Below are positions 10,836 to 20,958 of a stretch of 64,000 bases of DNA, one piece after another. Source of the DNA: Anodontia alba (Eukaryota > Mollusca > Bivalvia > Lucinida > Lucinidae); contig OZ024827.1 in the NCBI GenBank assembly GCA_964016985.1, positions 16,373,374 through 16,437,373 on the forward strand, written 5' to 3'. Position numbers and translations under genes: made by a program. The notes beneath the pieces were generated by a model. It did not search any database, was not told where the DNA came from, and was given only the letters and a program-made list of their open reading frames with translations. Each line of letters begins with the position of its first letter. The first letter of the stretch is position 1.

Positions 10836-11090
10836 TAAAGGGGTCTTGATACACTTTGTAATTTTTACAAGGGGGACTACTTTTGTGACTTCCTTCTTGC
10901 TTTCCTACAGGTCAAGAATCCCCTTCTGAAAGGAGTTTACTCTAAAAGGAAAGAATTTGCTCCAAAATTTTGAAAAGGGGTCTACTCTTAAAGGAAAGCA
11001 TTTGCTTTTCCTTTTAGAGTAGACCCCTTTTCAGAAGGGATGCAAAAATGTTATGACAGAGTTACTTCCCTTGAAAGTATATCCATAATG
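10836..11090. mobile_element. Family G MITE with rearranged core
   Basis: The G core arm occurs three times (10915, 10975 and inverted at 11003-11040), so the hairpin has been partly duplicated. The outer arm 'aaggggtcttgatacac' is at the left. Confidence 0.6.
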
Positions 11091-11159
11091 CTGAATCATG
11101 CTTCTCCTAAAGTTTGAACAAGTCATTTTGGCCACCTAATTATATATCCGCATACAGTG

Positions 11160-11252
11160 TTGGATGGCAAACAGTATAGACCAGAAGTGTAGACCCTGAC
11201 CAGAAGTCATATATTCTGTGATGTCTGATCTGAGTGTTCACAGTTTGATCCA
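11160..11252. repeat. Family C core remnant
   Basis: 'ggcaaacagtatagacc' and an inner repeated 'gtgtagaccctgaccaga' face a weak complementary arm near 11220-11245. Confidence 0.4.
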
Positions 11253-11367
11253 GCCTGTCTGTCCAAATACTTAGGATAAATATGTTGGTGTACAGTAAAG
11301 CCTTAACCTGGACATTTTCTGTTGAATCAGAGCATTTGGTATTTTTCTATTATCCCTCATATCTTTT

Positions 11368-11890
11368 TATGCCCCTGTCTGCCGAAGGCAGTGGGGCATA
11401 TAGCATTTTACCGTGATGTTACATCTGTACGTTTGTACATGCTTATGTCACATTCATAACCAGAGTCAAACAAATGTTTAAATTTTACATTCAAATTTAC
11501 ATTGACATGAAAGTCCGCGTTTCTCTTCTTTATCATAACTTGGGTACTTTTAATGCTAAGAAGTTGAAACTTGGTATGCTGCTTACCCAGACATAAGCCT
11601 TTAGTTCTGTGCTAGAGTTGCCTCTGGGTAATGCCCTGTTGTGAAGCTAGGGGTCAAAATGTATAACTGGTCAGATTTTATCTTCAATTTTACATTGACA
11701 TTTACATCCATGTTTCTCTTGGAGGTCATAACTTAAGTACCTTTTATGCTAGGAAGTTGAAATTTCGCATGCTACAGATACTTACCATGACCTTAACCTT
11801 CAACTCTGGGCTAGAGTTGCCCCTAGGTCCCATCCAGGTGTGGGGCTAGGGTCAATATGTGTAACAGGTCAGATTGAGCATTTAGAAAAT
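11368..11890. repeat. Diverged repeat starting with a GCCCC hairpin
   Basis: A hairpin GCCCCTGTCTGCCGAAGGCA...GTGGGGC at 11372-11398 is followed by two loosely repeated blocks of about 180 bp. Both contain 'gtttctctt', 'cataacttgggtac/cataacttaagtac' and 'aggaagttgaaa' (11518-11690 and 11700-11880). The layout resembles a transposon end with internal tandem units. The family is unknown to me. Confidence 0.5.
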
Positions 11891-12044
11891 AGTTGTTGAA
11901 ATTTATGCATGCAGATGTTGTTGCCATACAGGCTAAGAGCAATGGGCGAGGGCGGGGTCATTTGCGTACTTTGGACAAATGTCTGGTTAAGCTTTGACCA
12001 GCCAACTCGTTGTAGCCAGAGTCCTTAATGATTGCACAGGACCC

Positions 12045-12330
12045 GTAGCCGTTACCAATCTCTTGGCTAATTTAGCAGACGTTAAACTAGTGACATTTTT
12101 CATATTTTTCCTAGAAAACAGGATTTGACATTTCATGCAAATTGTTATCACTGGAGACAATTTTCATGAAATGTCAAATTCTTATTTCTGGGAAAAGTAA
12201 GTAAAATATTTCAAAATGTCATTGGAGACATCGGGTTGGAGACAAATTGGGTGAAATGTAAAATCCTTTTCTTCTGGGAAAAATACGAAATATTTCAAAT
12301 GGCATCTGCTGAAAATTTAACCCAGCGTGC
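12045..12330. mobile_element. Family D MITE with extra internal copy
   Basis: The D hairpin (12110-12205) is followed by a second partial right arm (12225-12320) that ends in 'ctgctgaaaatttaacccag'. The right half appears to have been duplicated. Confidence 0.6.
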
Positions 12331-12454
12331 GTTAGAATGTTTTACAGTGTAGATGGACACTTGATATGCCAGATGCTCTGGTCCTCGCCTCTTGTTTTCT
12401 CCACTATAACTAACATTGATCATGAAATACTCATCTTCTAGTCCCATAAGAAAA

Positions 12455-12592
12455 GACTTCATTTGAAAATTATGAAATAATTTGCAATTGAAATTGTTTA
12501 TATGATCTGACACAATAGAGTTCATTTGAAAATTATGAAATAATTTGCAATGAAAATTGTTGATATGGTCTTGCACAATAATAAAATTTTGT
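12455..12592. repeat. Tandem duplication, unit about 68 bp
   Basis: Two head-to-tail copies both begin TTCATTTGAAAATTATGAA and both contain 'ataatttgcaat' and 'tatgatctgacac/tatggtcttgcac'. The open frame across this region is a by-product of the repeat. Confidence 0.7.
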
Positions 12593-12668
12593 TTGTGTCT
12601 TTGACCAGATTGAAAATAAAGGAAAACAGAATGTCCGAGTTCTTTGTTATTTGTTTCAATAGGATATG

Positions 12669-12901
12669 AGACGGGACACAGCATTTCCTACAAGATTGCA
12701 TGTGTGCCCAGCGAAGACTCAGATCAGACTGCGCATCCGCGCAGTCTGATCAGTGTCTTTGCAGGGCACACAGTGGGTAGTCCTCAAGCAGGCGAGGAAG
12801 TTTCTGAGCAGCTTGCACGGATGCGCAGGCTGATTTGAGTCTACGTTTGAGTCTACGTTGGGCGCACATGCAATCTTGTAGGAAAAGCTGTGCCCCGGCT
12901 C
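12669..12901. mobile_element. Family F MITE
   Basis: Terminal inverted repeats are 'gggacacagcatttcctaca' and the complement of 'gaaaagctgtgccccggct'. A hairpin at 12707-12762 has arms GATCAGACTGCGCATCC. A third, inverted piece of the core sits at 12820-12870. Confidence 0.7.
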
Positions 12902-13128
12902 ATAGTATAAAAAATTAATATTACCAGTGAGTGAATATGGATGTACTGGGAAAATGCCACAATTACTGAATACAGCACTGGAAAGGTACCGAATAGGATT
13001 AAACGTAAATGACAACACAAAAACTGTACTTTACCGAAAGAGAATGAACAAACGACGAACAAAGTGCAACAGAAATACACCTTGGAATGGTAAAAGTGGA
13101 AATAATATAGAAGACGTCTAAACTTTAT

Positions 13129-13132
<4 letters not shown>

Positions 13133-13175
<43 letters not shown>
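13133..13175 (+). repeat. (CT)n microsatellite
   Basis: About 21 CT repeats are followed by a short GT run. Confidence 0.9.
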
Positions 13176-13179
<4 letters not shown>

Positions 13180-13246
13180 GTGTGTGTATTGCAGAGTGCT
13201 GGACCGCGCGGGGTGGCCGGGAGGCCCGGGGACTTGAAGTCATTTG

Positions 13247-13503
13247 CATTGCGAAAACCTGCCTATTCAAATATACTGAAAATTTTACCACCAAAAAATG
13301 AAAATTTTCAGGTAAAACATTCTGATATTTTCATATTTCTGCTAAAAACATAGATTGTGGGCCCCCGTTAGAACCGCCCATTCAAATATATTGAAAATTT
13401 CACCACCAAAAACTGAAAGTTTTCAGATAAAAATTCTGATTTTTTTTTTTTCAAATTTCTGCTCAAAACATAGATTATGGGTACTCGTTAGAACCACTCC
13501 GCC
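13247..13503 (-). mobile_element. Two half copies of family A in tandem
   Basis: Each block begins with the 'attcaaatat' arm and runs to the hairpin tip ('cgttagaacc'), where it stops. The second begins at 13379 exactly where the first breaks off. Neither half has the other side of the palindrome. Confidence 0.65.
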
Positions 13504-13599
13504 TCACTCTCATTGTCAGGTTATATGGTTTGGTACTAAAGCATGCAAACATATTAAGTGGATATACCGATATGTATGCTTATATATAACCATTACCTA

Positions 13600-14456
13600 G
13601 ATTTCGTACAAACGCGCGGTTTAAATACATTGGTCAACGAAAACCACGGGGACCAACCATAAAGAAATTTTGGCGGTTGTGTACTGTGGCTCGATTGTAA
13701 ACAGTCAATCCAAAAGGTACTAAGGTTAGCTGCACTGGTTTCAGTTCAACGCGACTGGTGGTAGTGAAATGCCAGTATGTCTTGGACGCGAAGCTGCAAC
13801 GAGGAAACACGATAAAAGGGCATCAGTTCTCAATTCCCAACCTCACTTCCAAACATCATCACGGCATGACTGAAAGATTGTCATGACCGAAAGATTGTCG
13901 ACAGGGACGTTAAACCTTAACTCATGGAAACAATCCACTTTAAGTAAATAAAATGCAATTAATTATTTTGGTAGATTAATGATACTTTAATCAATTACTT
14001 TATAAAAGTGGTTACAGTGGTAATTAAATGCAAACTAATGACATGTTAACTAATTACATTTCGAAGTAACCGACCACATCCCGCTAGGGGATGGATAAAG
14101 AAGGATATAATAAAGACGAACTATATACTATTTTTTGTTTATTCACCAAACTATAGGTCATGTTTAACATTTATGGTTAAGTAGAATTACTCATGCAGCT
14201 GACATTATTATTATTTAGGTTCAGTGGCTATAGTTTCTTAACTTTCCATTGAATTTTGTTTACATTTGAACATTTATTTGAAGATTTTATTACACAAACA
14301 TCTGCTAATGGTCTAAACCTGGACTTACGCGTACATAACAGTTAAACAAGCGTGAACATAATGAGGGCATGCGTGTCAGTGTTGTTCATAGTTAATAACG
14401 ATATAATCACAAAATGAAGATTCAGGACTACTGATGCAAATGTCCCTGTGTCTATT
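13600..14456. other. No gene; possible SINE tail
   Basis: 'tgaccgaaagattgtcgaca' and 'gggacgttaaacc' at 13880-13920 look like the end of a SINE, but no head is visible. The rest is unique AT-rich DNA. Confidence 0.3.
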
Positions 14457-14711
14457 TAACCATTACCACTCTCTGGGCTAATTAAGCAGACGATGACGAC
14501 ATTTTTCTTATTTTCAACAGAAAACAGGATTTGACATTTCCTAAAGAGACAATTTTCACGAAATGTCAAAGCCTGTTTTTTTTTTTTCTTTTTTTTCTTT
14601 TTTTCTTGTTTTTTTTTTTTTTTTTGTGGGTGGGGGTGGGGGGGGGGGCGGCGGGGGGCGGCGGGGGAAATGTCGTCTGCTAAAATTTTTACCGAATTGT
14701 CGAGCATTAAA
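14457..14711. mobile_element. Family D MITE with T-run/G-run expansion
   Basis: The left half is normal (TTAACCATTACCACTCTCTG). In the right arm, where other copies read 'cctgttttctgggaaaa', this copy has about 55 bp of almost pure T (14574-14626) and then about 42 bp dominated by G (14627-14668). It then rejoins the family at 'aaatgtcgtctgct'. Confidence 0.7.
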
Positions 14712-14808
14712 TGTAATTTTGTGCGTGGTTTCAAGAACAATACATATTGCCTTGAAAAAGCTTAAAAATTCCTGAAAACGTCGGAATTACTTTTCATATT
14801 TTTTACGG

Positions 14809-14814
14809 TTTATT
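14809..14814 (-). promoter_or_regulatory. Candidate poly(A) signal for the PEBP gene
   Basis: AATAAA on the minus strand, about 300 nt downstream of the stop at 15113. It is the first such hexamer I found downstream of that stop. No transcript evidence is available. Confidence 0.3.
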
Positions 14815-14849
14815 TTCTGTTGAGTATATGAAATGACTGGAAATTATCA

Positions 14850-15087
14850 AGGGGAAGGCATACAATGCCAGGGGAGGCAACTCCACCAGAATGGTTTTGC
14901 TTCCCTTCTGTAAAGGGGTCTGCTCATAAAGGGAATAAAATATTTGTTCCACTGGGGAGCAATTCTTTTAAAGAGCAGACCTTTTCAGAACTGATTTGAT
15001 GGGCAAAAAAGCAAACGGGAAATCACTAAAGTTGTCTCCCTTAGCAACAATGGCAACAAATGCAACAAGCGTATCAAGTCCCCTTAA
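14850..15087. mobile_element. Family G MITE beside the PEBP stop codon
   Basis: The right end GTATCAAGTCCCCTTAA (15071-15087) lies about 25 bp from the stop at 15113. The hairpin is at 14900-14990. If transcription runs to the signal at 14809, the element forms most of the 3' UTR. Confidence 0.65.
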
Positions 15088-15112
15088 GCACATGTACTGT
15101 GTGTAATTATAA

Positions 15113-15335
15113 TTAACCAACAATAACACCGGGGTGCACCACAGTGGAAAATCCAGTGGGACAGTTCATATCCCCTTTATATCCTGGCATTCCTGTACAC
15201 CACTGGGAGGCATTGTCACCGTTGATGTAGATGTGCTGGAAAGCAACGTATATATCAGTTGTGGCTCTCATCCATGTCACCCCAACTAATTTCAGATTCT
15301 GATCCGATACCAAACCGTTGATGTTTAACAGACAT
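15113..15335 (-). CDS. Terminal exon, two-unit secreted PEBP-family protein
   Basis: The acceptor GTTTTGCAG precedes a frame entered with one base (phase 2). It encodes 73 residues to TAA. The peptide contains LVGVTWMRATTDIYVAF, which fits the end of a PEBP fold (other members have 'pVAgnfF.aq.DdYV' there), followed by a cysteine-containing tail (QWCTGMPGYKGDMNCPTG). It is assigned to the gene that starts at 38038 by strand, family resemblance and order. The exon that should join it to 23522, which would carry the 'HRYvFllfkQ' part, was not found. The link is therefore probable rather than shown. Confidence 0.6.
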
Positions 15336-15436
15336 CTGCAAAACACAGACATCGAGGTTTGAGTGCATGACTGTAGTAACTCAAACATATTCTTGAAACC
15401 CTTGTTTAGGGGCAGCTTTAACCCCTTTTTAAACAA

Positions 15437-15485
15437 TGCAAATTTAGGTGCCATTGCTCATACGAGCAATGGCACCTAAATTTTC
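15437..15485. repeat. Perfect short hairpin in intron
   Basis: AAATTTAGGTGCCATTGCTC is followed by a 4-base loop and its complement. It lies about 100 bp upstream of the terminal exon acceptor, within the last intron. Confidence 0.7.
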
Positions 15486-15616
15486 ATTATTTACAGAAAG
15501 AAATGTTGTAACCTTCAAAATGCCTTCATGAGGAGATTAAGTTTGGGGAAAAACAACCATCTGACTTACTACAGTCTTGCACTCAACCCTCGACATATCA
15601 ATATGAGTCACAGCGT

Positions 15617-16094
15617 AAGAATACATACATTCTAACATGTGCGCCCAACGAAGACTCAAATCAGCCTGCGCATACGCGTTCGTTGCCCGCATGAGTAAAC
15701 TTTGCATCTTTGGCTATCCAAAATGCGCCTCATCACGAAAACACGCCCATACAAATATATTGAAATTTCACCACCAGAAACCGAAAGTTTTCAGATAAGA
15801 ATTCTGATATTTTTCATATTTCTGCTCAATACATAGATTGTAAGTACTCGTTGGAACCGCCTTGCCGAGGCGGTTCTAACGAGTACCACAATCCATGTTT
15901 TGAGCAGAAATAAGAAAAATAATGTATACTCCTGTAAACCCCAGTTTTATCGTATAAAAGTGGGGTTTAAGGGGGCCAAAATTATAAAGGTATGTTTTCG
16001 TAATGAGTGAAAATTCTGATCAGACTGCGCGAATGCGTAGGCGGATCTGCATCCTCGCTGGGCGCACGTGTCCTAAGATACGTTTTCTGACGTT
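15617..16094. mobile_element. Family F MITE split by family A
   Basis: F sequence ('acatgtgcgcccaacgaagac') runs to 15731, then a family A copy, then F resumes ('attctgatcagactgcgcg') and closes with 'gggcgcacgtgtcctaagat'. A similar nesting occurs at 44396-44875, with the breakpoint about 12 bp away in F coordinates. Confidence 0.7.
15732..16004 (-). mobile_element. Family A MITE (nested in F)
   Basis: A complete copy with a near-perfect hairpin (15824-15912). It has ATCACGAAAACACGCCC at the left and GTATGTTTTCGTAAT at the right. Confidence 0.8.
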
Positions 16095-16139
16095 GTGGTT
16101 CATAAAATGGATATCATCATCTCATAGACTGATGCACAG

Positions 16140-16317
16140 GGACACGGATCATGGACGTTTTTTTTTTTCCGATTAAAACAAAAAAATACAAAATAGTACC
16201 GTCAGTGTAGTTGTATGATTGACCAGGTCAATCAAACAAGTACCTTGCAGGTACTATTTAGCATATTTCTGCTATAATGGAAAAAAAAAAAAAAAAAAAC
16301 GTCCATGACTCGTGTCC
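16140..16317. mobile_element. MITE with GGACACGRGTCATGGACG ends
   Basis: Terminal inverted repeats of about 28 bp each include an adjoining T or A run (left 'cggatcatggacgttttttt', right 'aaaaaacgtccatgactcg'). In the middle is a small hairpin GATTGACCAGGTCAATC. Single copy in the window. Confidence 0.6.
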
Positions 16318-16329
16318 TTGTGGACGGAT

Positions 16330-16462
16330 GTACTGAGACAAAATTGTCCGCTACAAACATTTGCTGGCACGGACTGAAATAACGAAGCAAAGATTTGCTC
16401 GCATGCTTTGATATTATGAAGCTTTTAGCTTGCAAACATTGACTCGTACGTACAGATCAATA
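16330..16462. repeat. 50-bp minisatellite, left of the mariner
   Basis: Degenerate units with 'actgagacaaaattgtccgc' and 'gatttgctcgcatgctttga' match the array that continues at 17749. They were part of one array before the mariner inserted. Confidence 0.6.
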
Positions 16463-17749
16463 TACGAGGGTGAGTCAATAAGTAACCAGCCTAACTTATT
16501 TCCGGTTGAGATCCCCCTCTTCTTTTTCGATGTAATTGCCCTCTAGTGTAATGCACTTAGACCAACGGTGTTCAAGTGCCATCAGCCCAGAACTGAAAAA
16601 GTCAGGGTCCTTTCCATTGACCCACTCCTCAACTGCCGTCACGACTTCTTCATCAGACCGGAAATGAAGTCCACGGATATCCTTTTTCAAATTTGGGAAC
16701 AGGAAGAAGTCGCTAGGAGCTAGATCAGGCGAATAGGCAGGATGTGGTATTAATTCATACCCGTTTCGCTCTACAGCATCCATTGCAACTTTGCAAGTGT
16801 GGATTCTCGCGTTGTCCTGTTGCAGCAAAACACCTTTAGTGAGTTTACCTCGGGGTTTTTCACGGATGGCGGTTCTCAGCTGGTCTAACAAGTTTGCATA
16901 GTACACTCCAGTTTTTGTACTTCTCTTGGGTAAAAAGTCCAACATAATAACGCCTTTTGCGTCCCAAAATACTGTGGCCATCACCTTGCCAGCAGATGGT
17001 TGCGTCTTGAACTTCTTTGGCCTCGGGGACCCAGGCCCTACCCACTGACGACTCTTGAGCTTTATTCTCTGGCTCATAATAATGAACCCAAGTCTCATCT
17101 ACAGTCACCAGACGCAAAAGAAAATCATCTTTTAACCTAAAACGCTTAAACAAGGCGCTGCATACTGATGCTCTGGTTGCCATTTGCTCATCGCTAAGAG
17201 ATTTGGGGACCCAACGGGCTGTTAGCTTGCGCATACCTAAACGATCATGTAAGACTGTTGAAACGCTACCATGTGAAATGTCTAATGCCTGCGCTATTTC
17301 TTCCACCTGAATTCGCCTATCAGAGTATACCAGATCCCGAACTTTCTTACACATTTCTTCGTCGGTAGCATCCAGTGGGCGTCCAGACCTGGCTTCATCT
17401 TCTGAAGACGTTCTACCGCGTTTGAATTCCCCTATTAAAAATTTAACCCAAGCATAAGATATTGCAGAAGACCCACAAACATCGGCTAACTCGCCATGTA
17501 TTTCCTTGCCTGTTTTACCTTTTAAAAAAACAAGTACCGAATTCAGCACGGTACTCAACTTTAGATTAAAAGCCTGCCTTTGCATCACTAGCCATGTTTG
17601 ACATTCAATATCTTATTAAAGAATGACTCGATATGTGTGCAATTTTGTACCCATGTATAAAACATATATTGAAGCAAAGCATGAAAATCGTGACCGTCTC
17701 GGTCTATCGGAAATGGGATAGGCTGGTTATGTATTGACATGCCCTCGTA
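16463..17749 (-). mobile_element. Mariner transposon, complete ends
   Basis: About 1.29 kb including TA at each side. Terminal inverted repeats of about 31 bp at 16463-16493 and 17719-17749 begin TACGAGGG and end AACCAGCCTA, with 5 mismatches. TA duplication, length and a DD34D transposase define mariner. It sits in the 50-bp minisatellite. Confidence 0.9.
16496..17588 (-). pseudogene. Mariner transposase, one frameshift
   Basis: It would cut and paste the element at TA sites. The N-terminal half (17588 to about 17050) has a helix-turn-helix region and 'ARSGRP', 'RWVPKSLS' and 'VTVDETWVHYYEPE' with the first catalytic D. The C-terminal half (about 17060 to 16496) has 'VFWDAKGVIMLDFLP', 'LLQQDNARIH' and 'YSPDLAPSDFF'. 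The last two aspartates are separated by 34 residues, so DD34D. The two halves are in different frames and join near 17040-17060, at the codons for a KxxSRQW-type segment. Apart from this shift both halves look intact and together have the usual length (about 350 residues). The copy cannot make a full transposase as read; a sequencing error is possible. Confidence 0.85.
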
Positions 17750-18105
17750 CTGAAGCAATATTTGTCCGCTGCAAATATCGGCTTGCATGACATGATACAC
17801 TGAAATAATATTTGTCCGCGGTAAACTTTGGCTTATATAAACTGGTACACTGAATCAACATTTGTTCGCTGCAAATAGTGGCTCTCAAGGGCTGATATAC
17901 TATAACGCCATTTGCATTTGTCGCCACAATTACTGGCTCACATAAATGATATAGTGAAACAATATTTGTCTATTGCAAACACTGGTTAGCAGGTACTGAT
18001 ATTTTGAAGCAATATTTCTCTGCTACAAATATAGGCTCGCATGGGCTGAAACACTGAAGAAATATTCGTCTGTTTCAACAGATCGGCTATACAAATCAGA
18101 CTCGA
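17749..18105. repeat. 50-bp minisatellite, right of the mariner
   Basis: About seven units start near 17749, 17799, 17849, 17899, 17953, 18003 and 18053, each like 'actgaagcaatatttgtccg' then 'ctgcaaatatyggct'. The period is 50 bp with one 54-bp step. Units differ at many sites, so the array is old. Confidence 0.8.
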
Positions 18106-18129
18106 TATATAAGTACCACACACCCCAAA

Positions 18130-18360
18130 CCTTTTTTATATTACCAACCGTTTCGAGGCAGTGTTTGTTTTGTTGATTATTTTTATAAGGCTCTGTGGCC
18201 CCTCACTACACGTTAAACACCCTGTTTGTAACCTAGTACGGTGGTCACTCGCTGTACGACTCCCACTTTGTTTTCTCTTTTGTTGTTCTGGCATTGCAGT
18301 CACCTGACCTTTAATATCTGTCCATTTGTTTTCTCTTTCTTTCAGCACCACCACCTTAGA
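18130..18360. pseudogene. Retroelement 3' region fragment
   Basis: 'ttaccaaccgtttcgaggca' followed by 'gttttgttgatt' resembles 51355-51400 ('tactgaccgtttcaaggtgg' then 'attttgttgatg'). It is probably a scrap of the same retroelement as 19229-20620. Confidence 0.35.
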
Positions 18361-18839
18361 ATGACCGGCAATAAAACGTAAAATCTATCATGGGTGTTTA
18401 ATCAATTTTACTGTAAAAAATCTTCAGCTTAAGTTCAAGTGTTGTAAAAATATAAAATAATTGTTTGGCTAGCATAGAGGCTCCTTTACCCAGTCAGTCA
18501 AACATCACAGAAAACAAAACGTCTAAATCAAATTGAATCACTGTGATGAAACACAGATGAGGACTTGGGGTAATTATCTCAGACACTGGTAGAAAACTGA
18601 TTTGCTGACAATGTAACTAATTTCTTGCAAGCTTATATATGCCTATTAGAAATTTCTGTCTTGATTTTAAAATGCCATAGCATTATGTCATGCCATAAGT
18701 AGGTTGAACGCATAAAATGAGCATAAGTGTCGTGTGGCGACAGTAAAAACGTCTCCCCGTACTTTACCATAGTGCAGATTATATTTTTATTTCCTTTGAG
18801 ATCATTGAGCTTATTCTGGTTACTTTGTATTCGTTTGAT

Positions 18840-19110
18840 TTTATATTCTCGGAGATGTTTTACTGATGAGTTAGGAACCCTTCACGCGGACTGAACAAAT
18901 GTCTTGTGTATACCATGGCAGAACTAAAGGACGTTTGGATAGCCGTTTGGCCAATTTTTGGGAAAGAAACTGTCCTTTTGGCTTTCTGCGTGTAGTGTTT
19001 TGATTGTGGTGCCGTTGCTTTAAGTACGTCTTTCTTTCCCTTCGGTGTATGGGCGGAAGGTGTTAGGTAATTGTATCGATTCCTGATCATTGCATTCCTT
19101 TCTATTTATT
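18840..19110 (+). pseudogene. Retroelement 3' region, duplicate of 20240-20610
   Basis: Shares 'cttcacgcggactgaa', 'aaatgtcttgtgtatacc', 'gtagtgttttgattgtggyg' and 'ggaaggtgttaggt' with 20240-20610 in the same order. This copy lacks the intervening 150 bp. It is non-coding. Confidence 0.6.
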
Positions 19111-19228
19111 TCATGCAACATTTATGATAAACGCAATTGGTTTTGATTTTGAGATTGTAAATTTTCCTTACTTGGATGGGGATGTTCCTTATCAAGCATC
19201 CTACGGTGTTTATAGATCGTAACTAATT

Positions 19229-19480
19229 CGATTCACCAGAGTGTCCAGCCATGCTACTGCCTTCAACACTCGAAATAAATTAATAACCGCTAAACTTATA
19301 TATCAGGGTTATCGGTACCATAAACTCCGCAAAGCCTTTTCTAAATTTTATAGACGTCATTTCGAGTTAGCTTCAAAATTCAATGTTGAACTTAAATCTC
19401 AATGTTGGACTTATACCTCTTCTGCAATAAGGTCTATCGGAACTAGAATTTTATTGTGACTTAATTTAGTATATAAATTC
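19229..19480 (+). pseudogene. Fragment of a retroelement protein
   Basis: An open stretch of about 75 codons ends at 19459. It contains 'SSHATAFNTRNKL', 'QGYRYHKLRKAFSKFYRR' and 'FELASKFNVELK'. I associate QGYRYxKLRKxFSKFYRR with the C-terminal part of proteins from a widespread invertebrate retroelement that also carries reverse transcriptase. That association is from memory and was not checked. After the stop at 19457-19459 there is an A run (19482-19514), then the region that contains the next fragment. Confidence 0.45.
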
Positions 19481-19481
19481 T

Positions 19482-19482
19482 G

Positions 19483-19514
<32 letters not shown>
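19482..19514 (+). repeat. Poly(A) tract
   Basis: An uninterrupted run of about 33 A. It may mark the 3' end of a reverse-transcribed copy. Confidence 0.8.
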
Positions 19515-19516
<2 letters not shown>

Positions 19517-19866
19517 CTTGCAATGATTTTAGCATTCAATTTCGTAAACTAGTTCTTCGATATATAAAGACTGGGTACAACATAAATGTAAAAAAAAAAG
19601 GGAAGAGAAAAGTCCAGGTAGTGCCACAATCACAAACCGCAGCCCTTCTCAGACACCAAGAGGAAGAAGAAACCGACAAATCCAAACAAGCACAAATCGA
19701 ACAAACGTAGGAAAAGCACTAAGATTAGCTCTCTCTTCCCCAAGCGAGGTAATCGCAATGCTAAAAGGACTGAAAAACACAAGAACAAAATGACACAAGG
19801 TAAGACATAAAACAAATCGCCTCGTAGTATAAACCACAAAGCAACAAAGAGTAAGACTAACACCGG

Positions 19867-19992
19867 GACCACGCCTTACCCAGCTAGCATTCTACGTAAA
19901 TCTACATCGGGCCGTCATCGACCCGTCAGCTACCCTGACGGGCCGATGACGGCCCGATATAAATTTACGTAGAATGCTGACAGGGTAGTAAA
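19867..19992. mobile_element. Small MITE, almost perfect palindrome
   Basis: Arms of about 52 bp: one has AGCATTCTACGTAAATCTAC then CATCGGGCCGTCATCG, the other the complement. The loop is 'ctac'. It is inserted in the retroelement remnant between 19860 and 19995 and is flanked by similar 'taccca/gggta' ends. Confidence 0.75.
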
Positions 19993-20620
19993 ACGACAGA
20001 CTGCATGCGTAGTAGTTAATCCAATCACGGTTAATAACTTTGCTTCCCTCTTTGGTTGCACGCCGACGGTTCTTGCCTCAAACTCTATGATGGTTCCAGC
20101 CTAAAGACTTTTAAGTAAGTTGGTTGGTGCTCTGGCTGGTTGGGCCCACCGGAGTCCAACTGTTGGTTTTCTTTTGCTTCAGCATTTCAGTAGTTTCTTG
20201 CCGTTTAGTCCTCATCGTTGTTTCATCTCTGTATGTTGCATTGATGAGTTAGAAACTCTTCACGCGGACTGAATAAATGTCTTGTGTATACCAGAACTAA
20301 GGGCGAGAGTTATGGCCACGTAAAATCGATCTAAGCCCCCACCCCGCCACCTCAGTAAAATTTTTACTGACCGCGGTGCTTCGGCTTTGGTTTACTATTT
20401 CTGTCATTGTATGTCTTTGATTCTATGTCCTCGTGACATTTTTATTTTGGAAAGCCGTTTGCCCAATTTTTGTGAAAAAGAAACCGTCCTTTTGGTGGTC
20501 TGCTTGTAGTGTTTTGATTGTGGCGCCGTTGCTTTAAATGTGTCCTTCTTTCCCTTTGGTGTCTTGGACGGAAGGTGTTAGGTGTACTGATTCTTGATCA
20601 TTGCTTTCCTTTCTATTTAA
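19988..20620 (+). pseudogene. Retroelement protein C-terminus and 3' region
   Basis: Frame 19992-20104 reads RQTACVVVNPITVNNFASLF, then GCTPTVLASNSMMVPA and stop. The same peptide pattern in degraded form is at 48072-48225 ('NIGYNLDILRQ' then 'MVVDPVMFDSFAFLFNC'), so this was a coding end. The following 500 bp, with 'cttcacgcggactgaa', is repeated at 18840 and 48370. Confidence 0.55.
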
Positions 20621-20958
20621 TTCGTCAGCAGCTGCATTAAGATCGTGTATAGAGCCGTACAATGTGCCCTATACTTCGACACAGTGCCGGTATAATTTAA
20701 AGTTTTGTCCTTTGGGGCTGTTGAGCTTATACATTCTATGTGAATATAGAATTCCACTCAAAGCTGCCGAATGCGTGTAAGATGTTGCAGTTTATTATTC
20801 TTTGTTATTAGTCACAATAAGACCTCGTCTGATTTCGATTTGTTCTGTATTTTCAAAACATCCGTACTTCGGAATACTTTATTATCATAGCCATCGTTCT
20901 TCAAGAGCAAGCCTTGGGAAGAAATTATCTTCAAAGGTGAATGCCGAGTAAAGATAAA
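20621..20958. other. No gene recognised
   Basis: Unique sequence between retroelement remnant and family B MITE. A minus-strand open stretch near 20885-20950 (with FEDNFFPRLALEERW) has no family match. Confidence 0.35.

Noticed and set aside
12295..12684. 129-codon minus-strand open frame
   Set aside because: It spans a 68-bp tandem duplication and parts of families D and F; the internal peptide repeat comes from that duplication.
14563..14775. Frames rich in Phe, Gly or Lys
   Set aside because: Read-through of the T run and G run in a family D MITE.
18136..18354. 72-codon minus-strand frame as a PEBP exon
   Set aside because: No YvFllf-type motif; the region resembles the retroelement remnants at 20.3 and 51.3 kb.
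19630..19872. Very hydrophobic minus-strand frame as a membrane protein
   Set aside because: It is antisense to the retroelement remnant, and a similar antisense frame occurs in its second copy at 47.1 kb.
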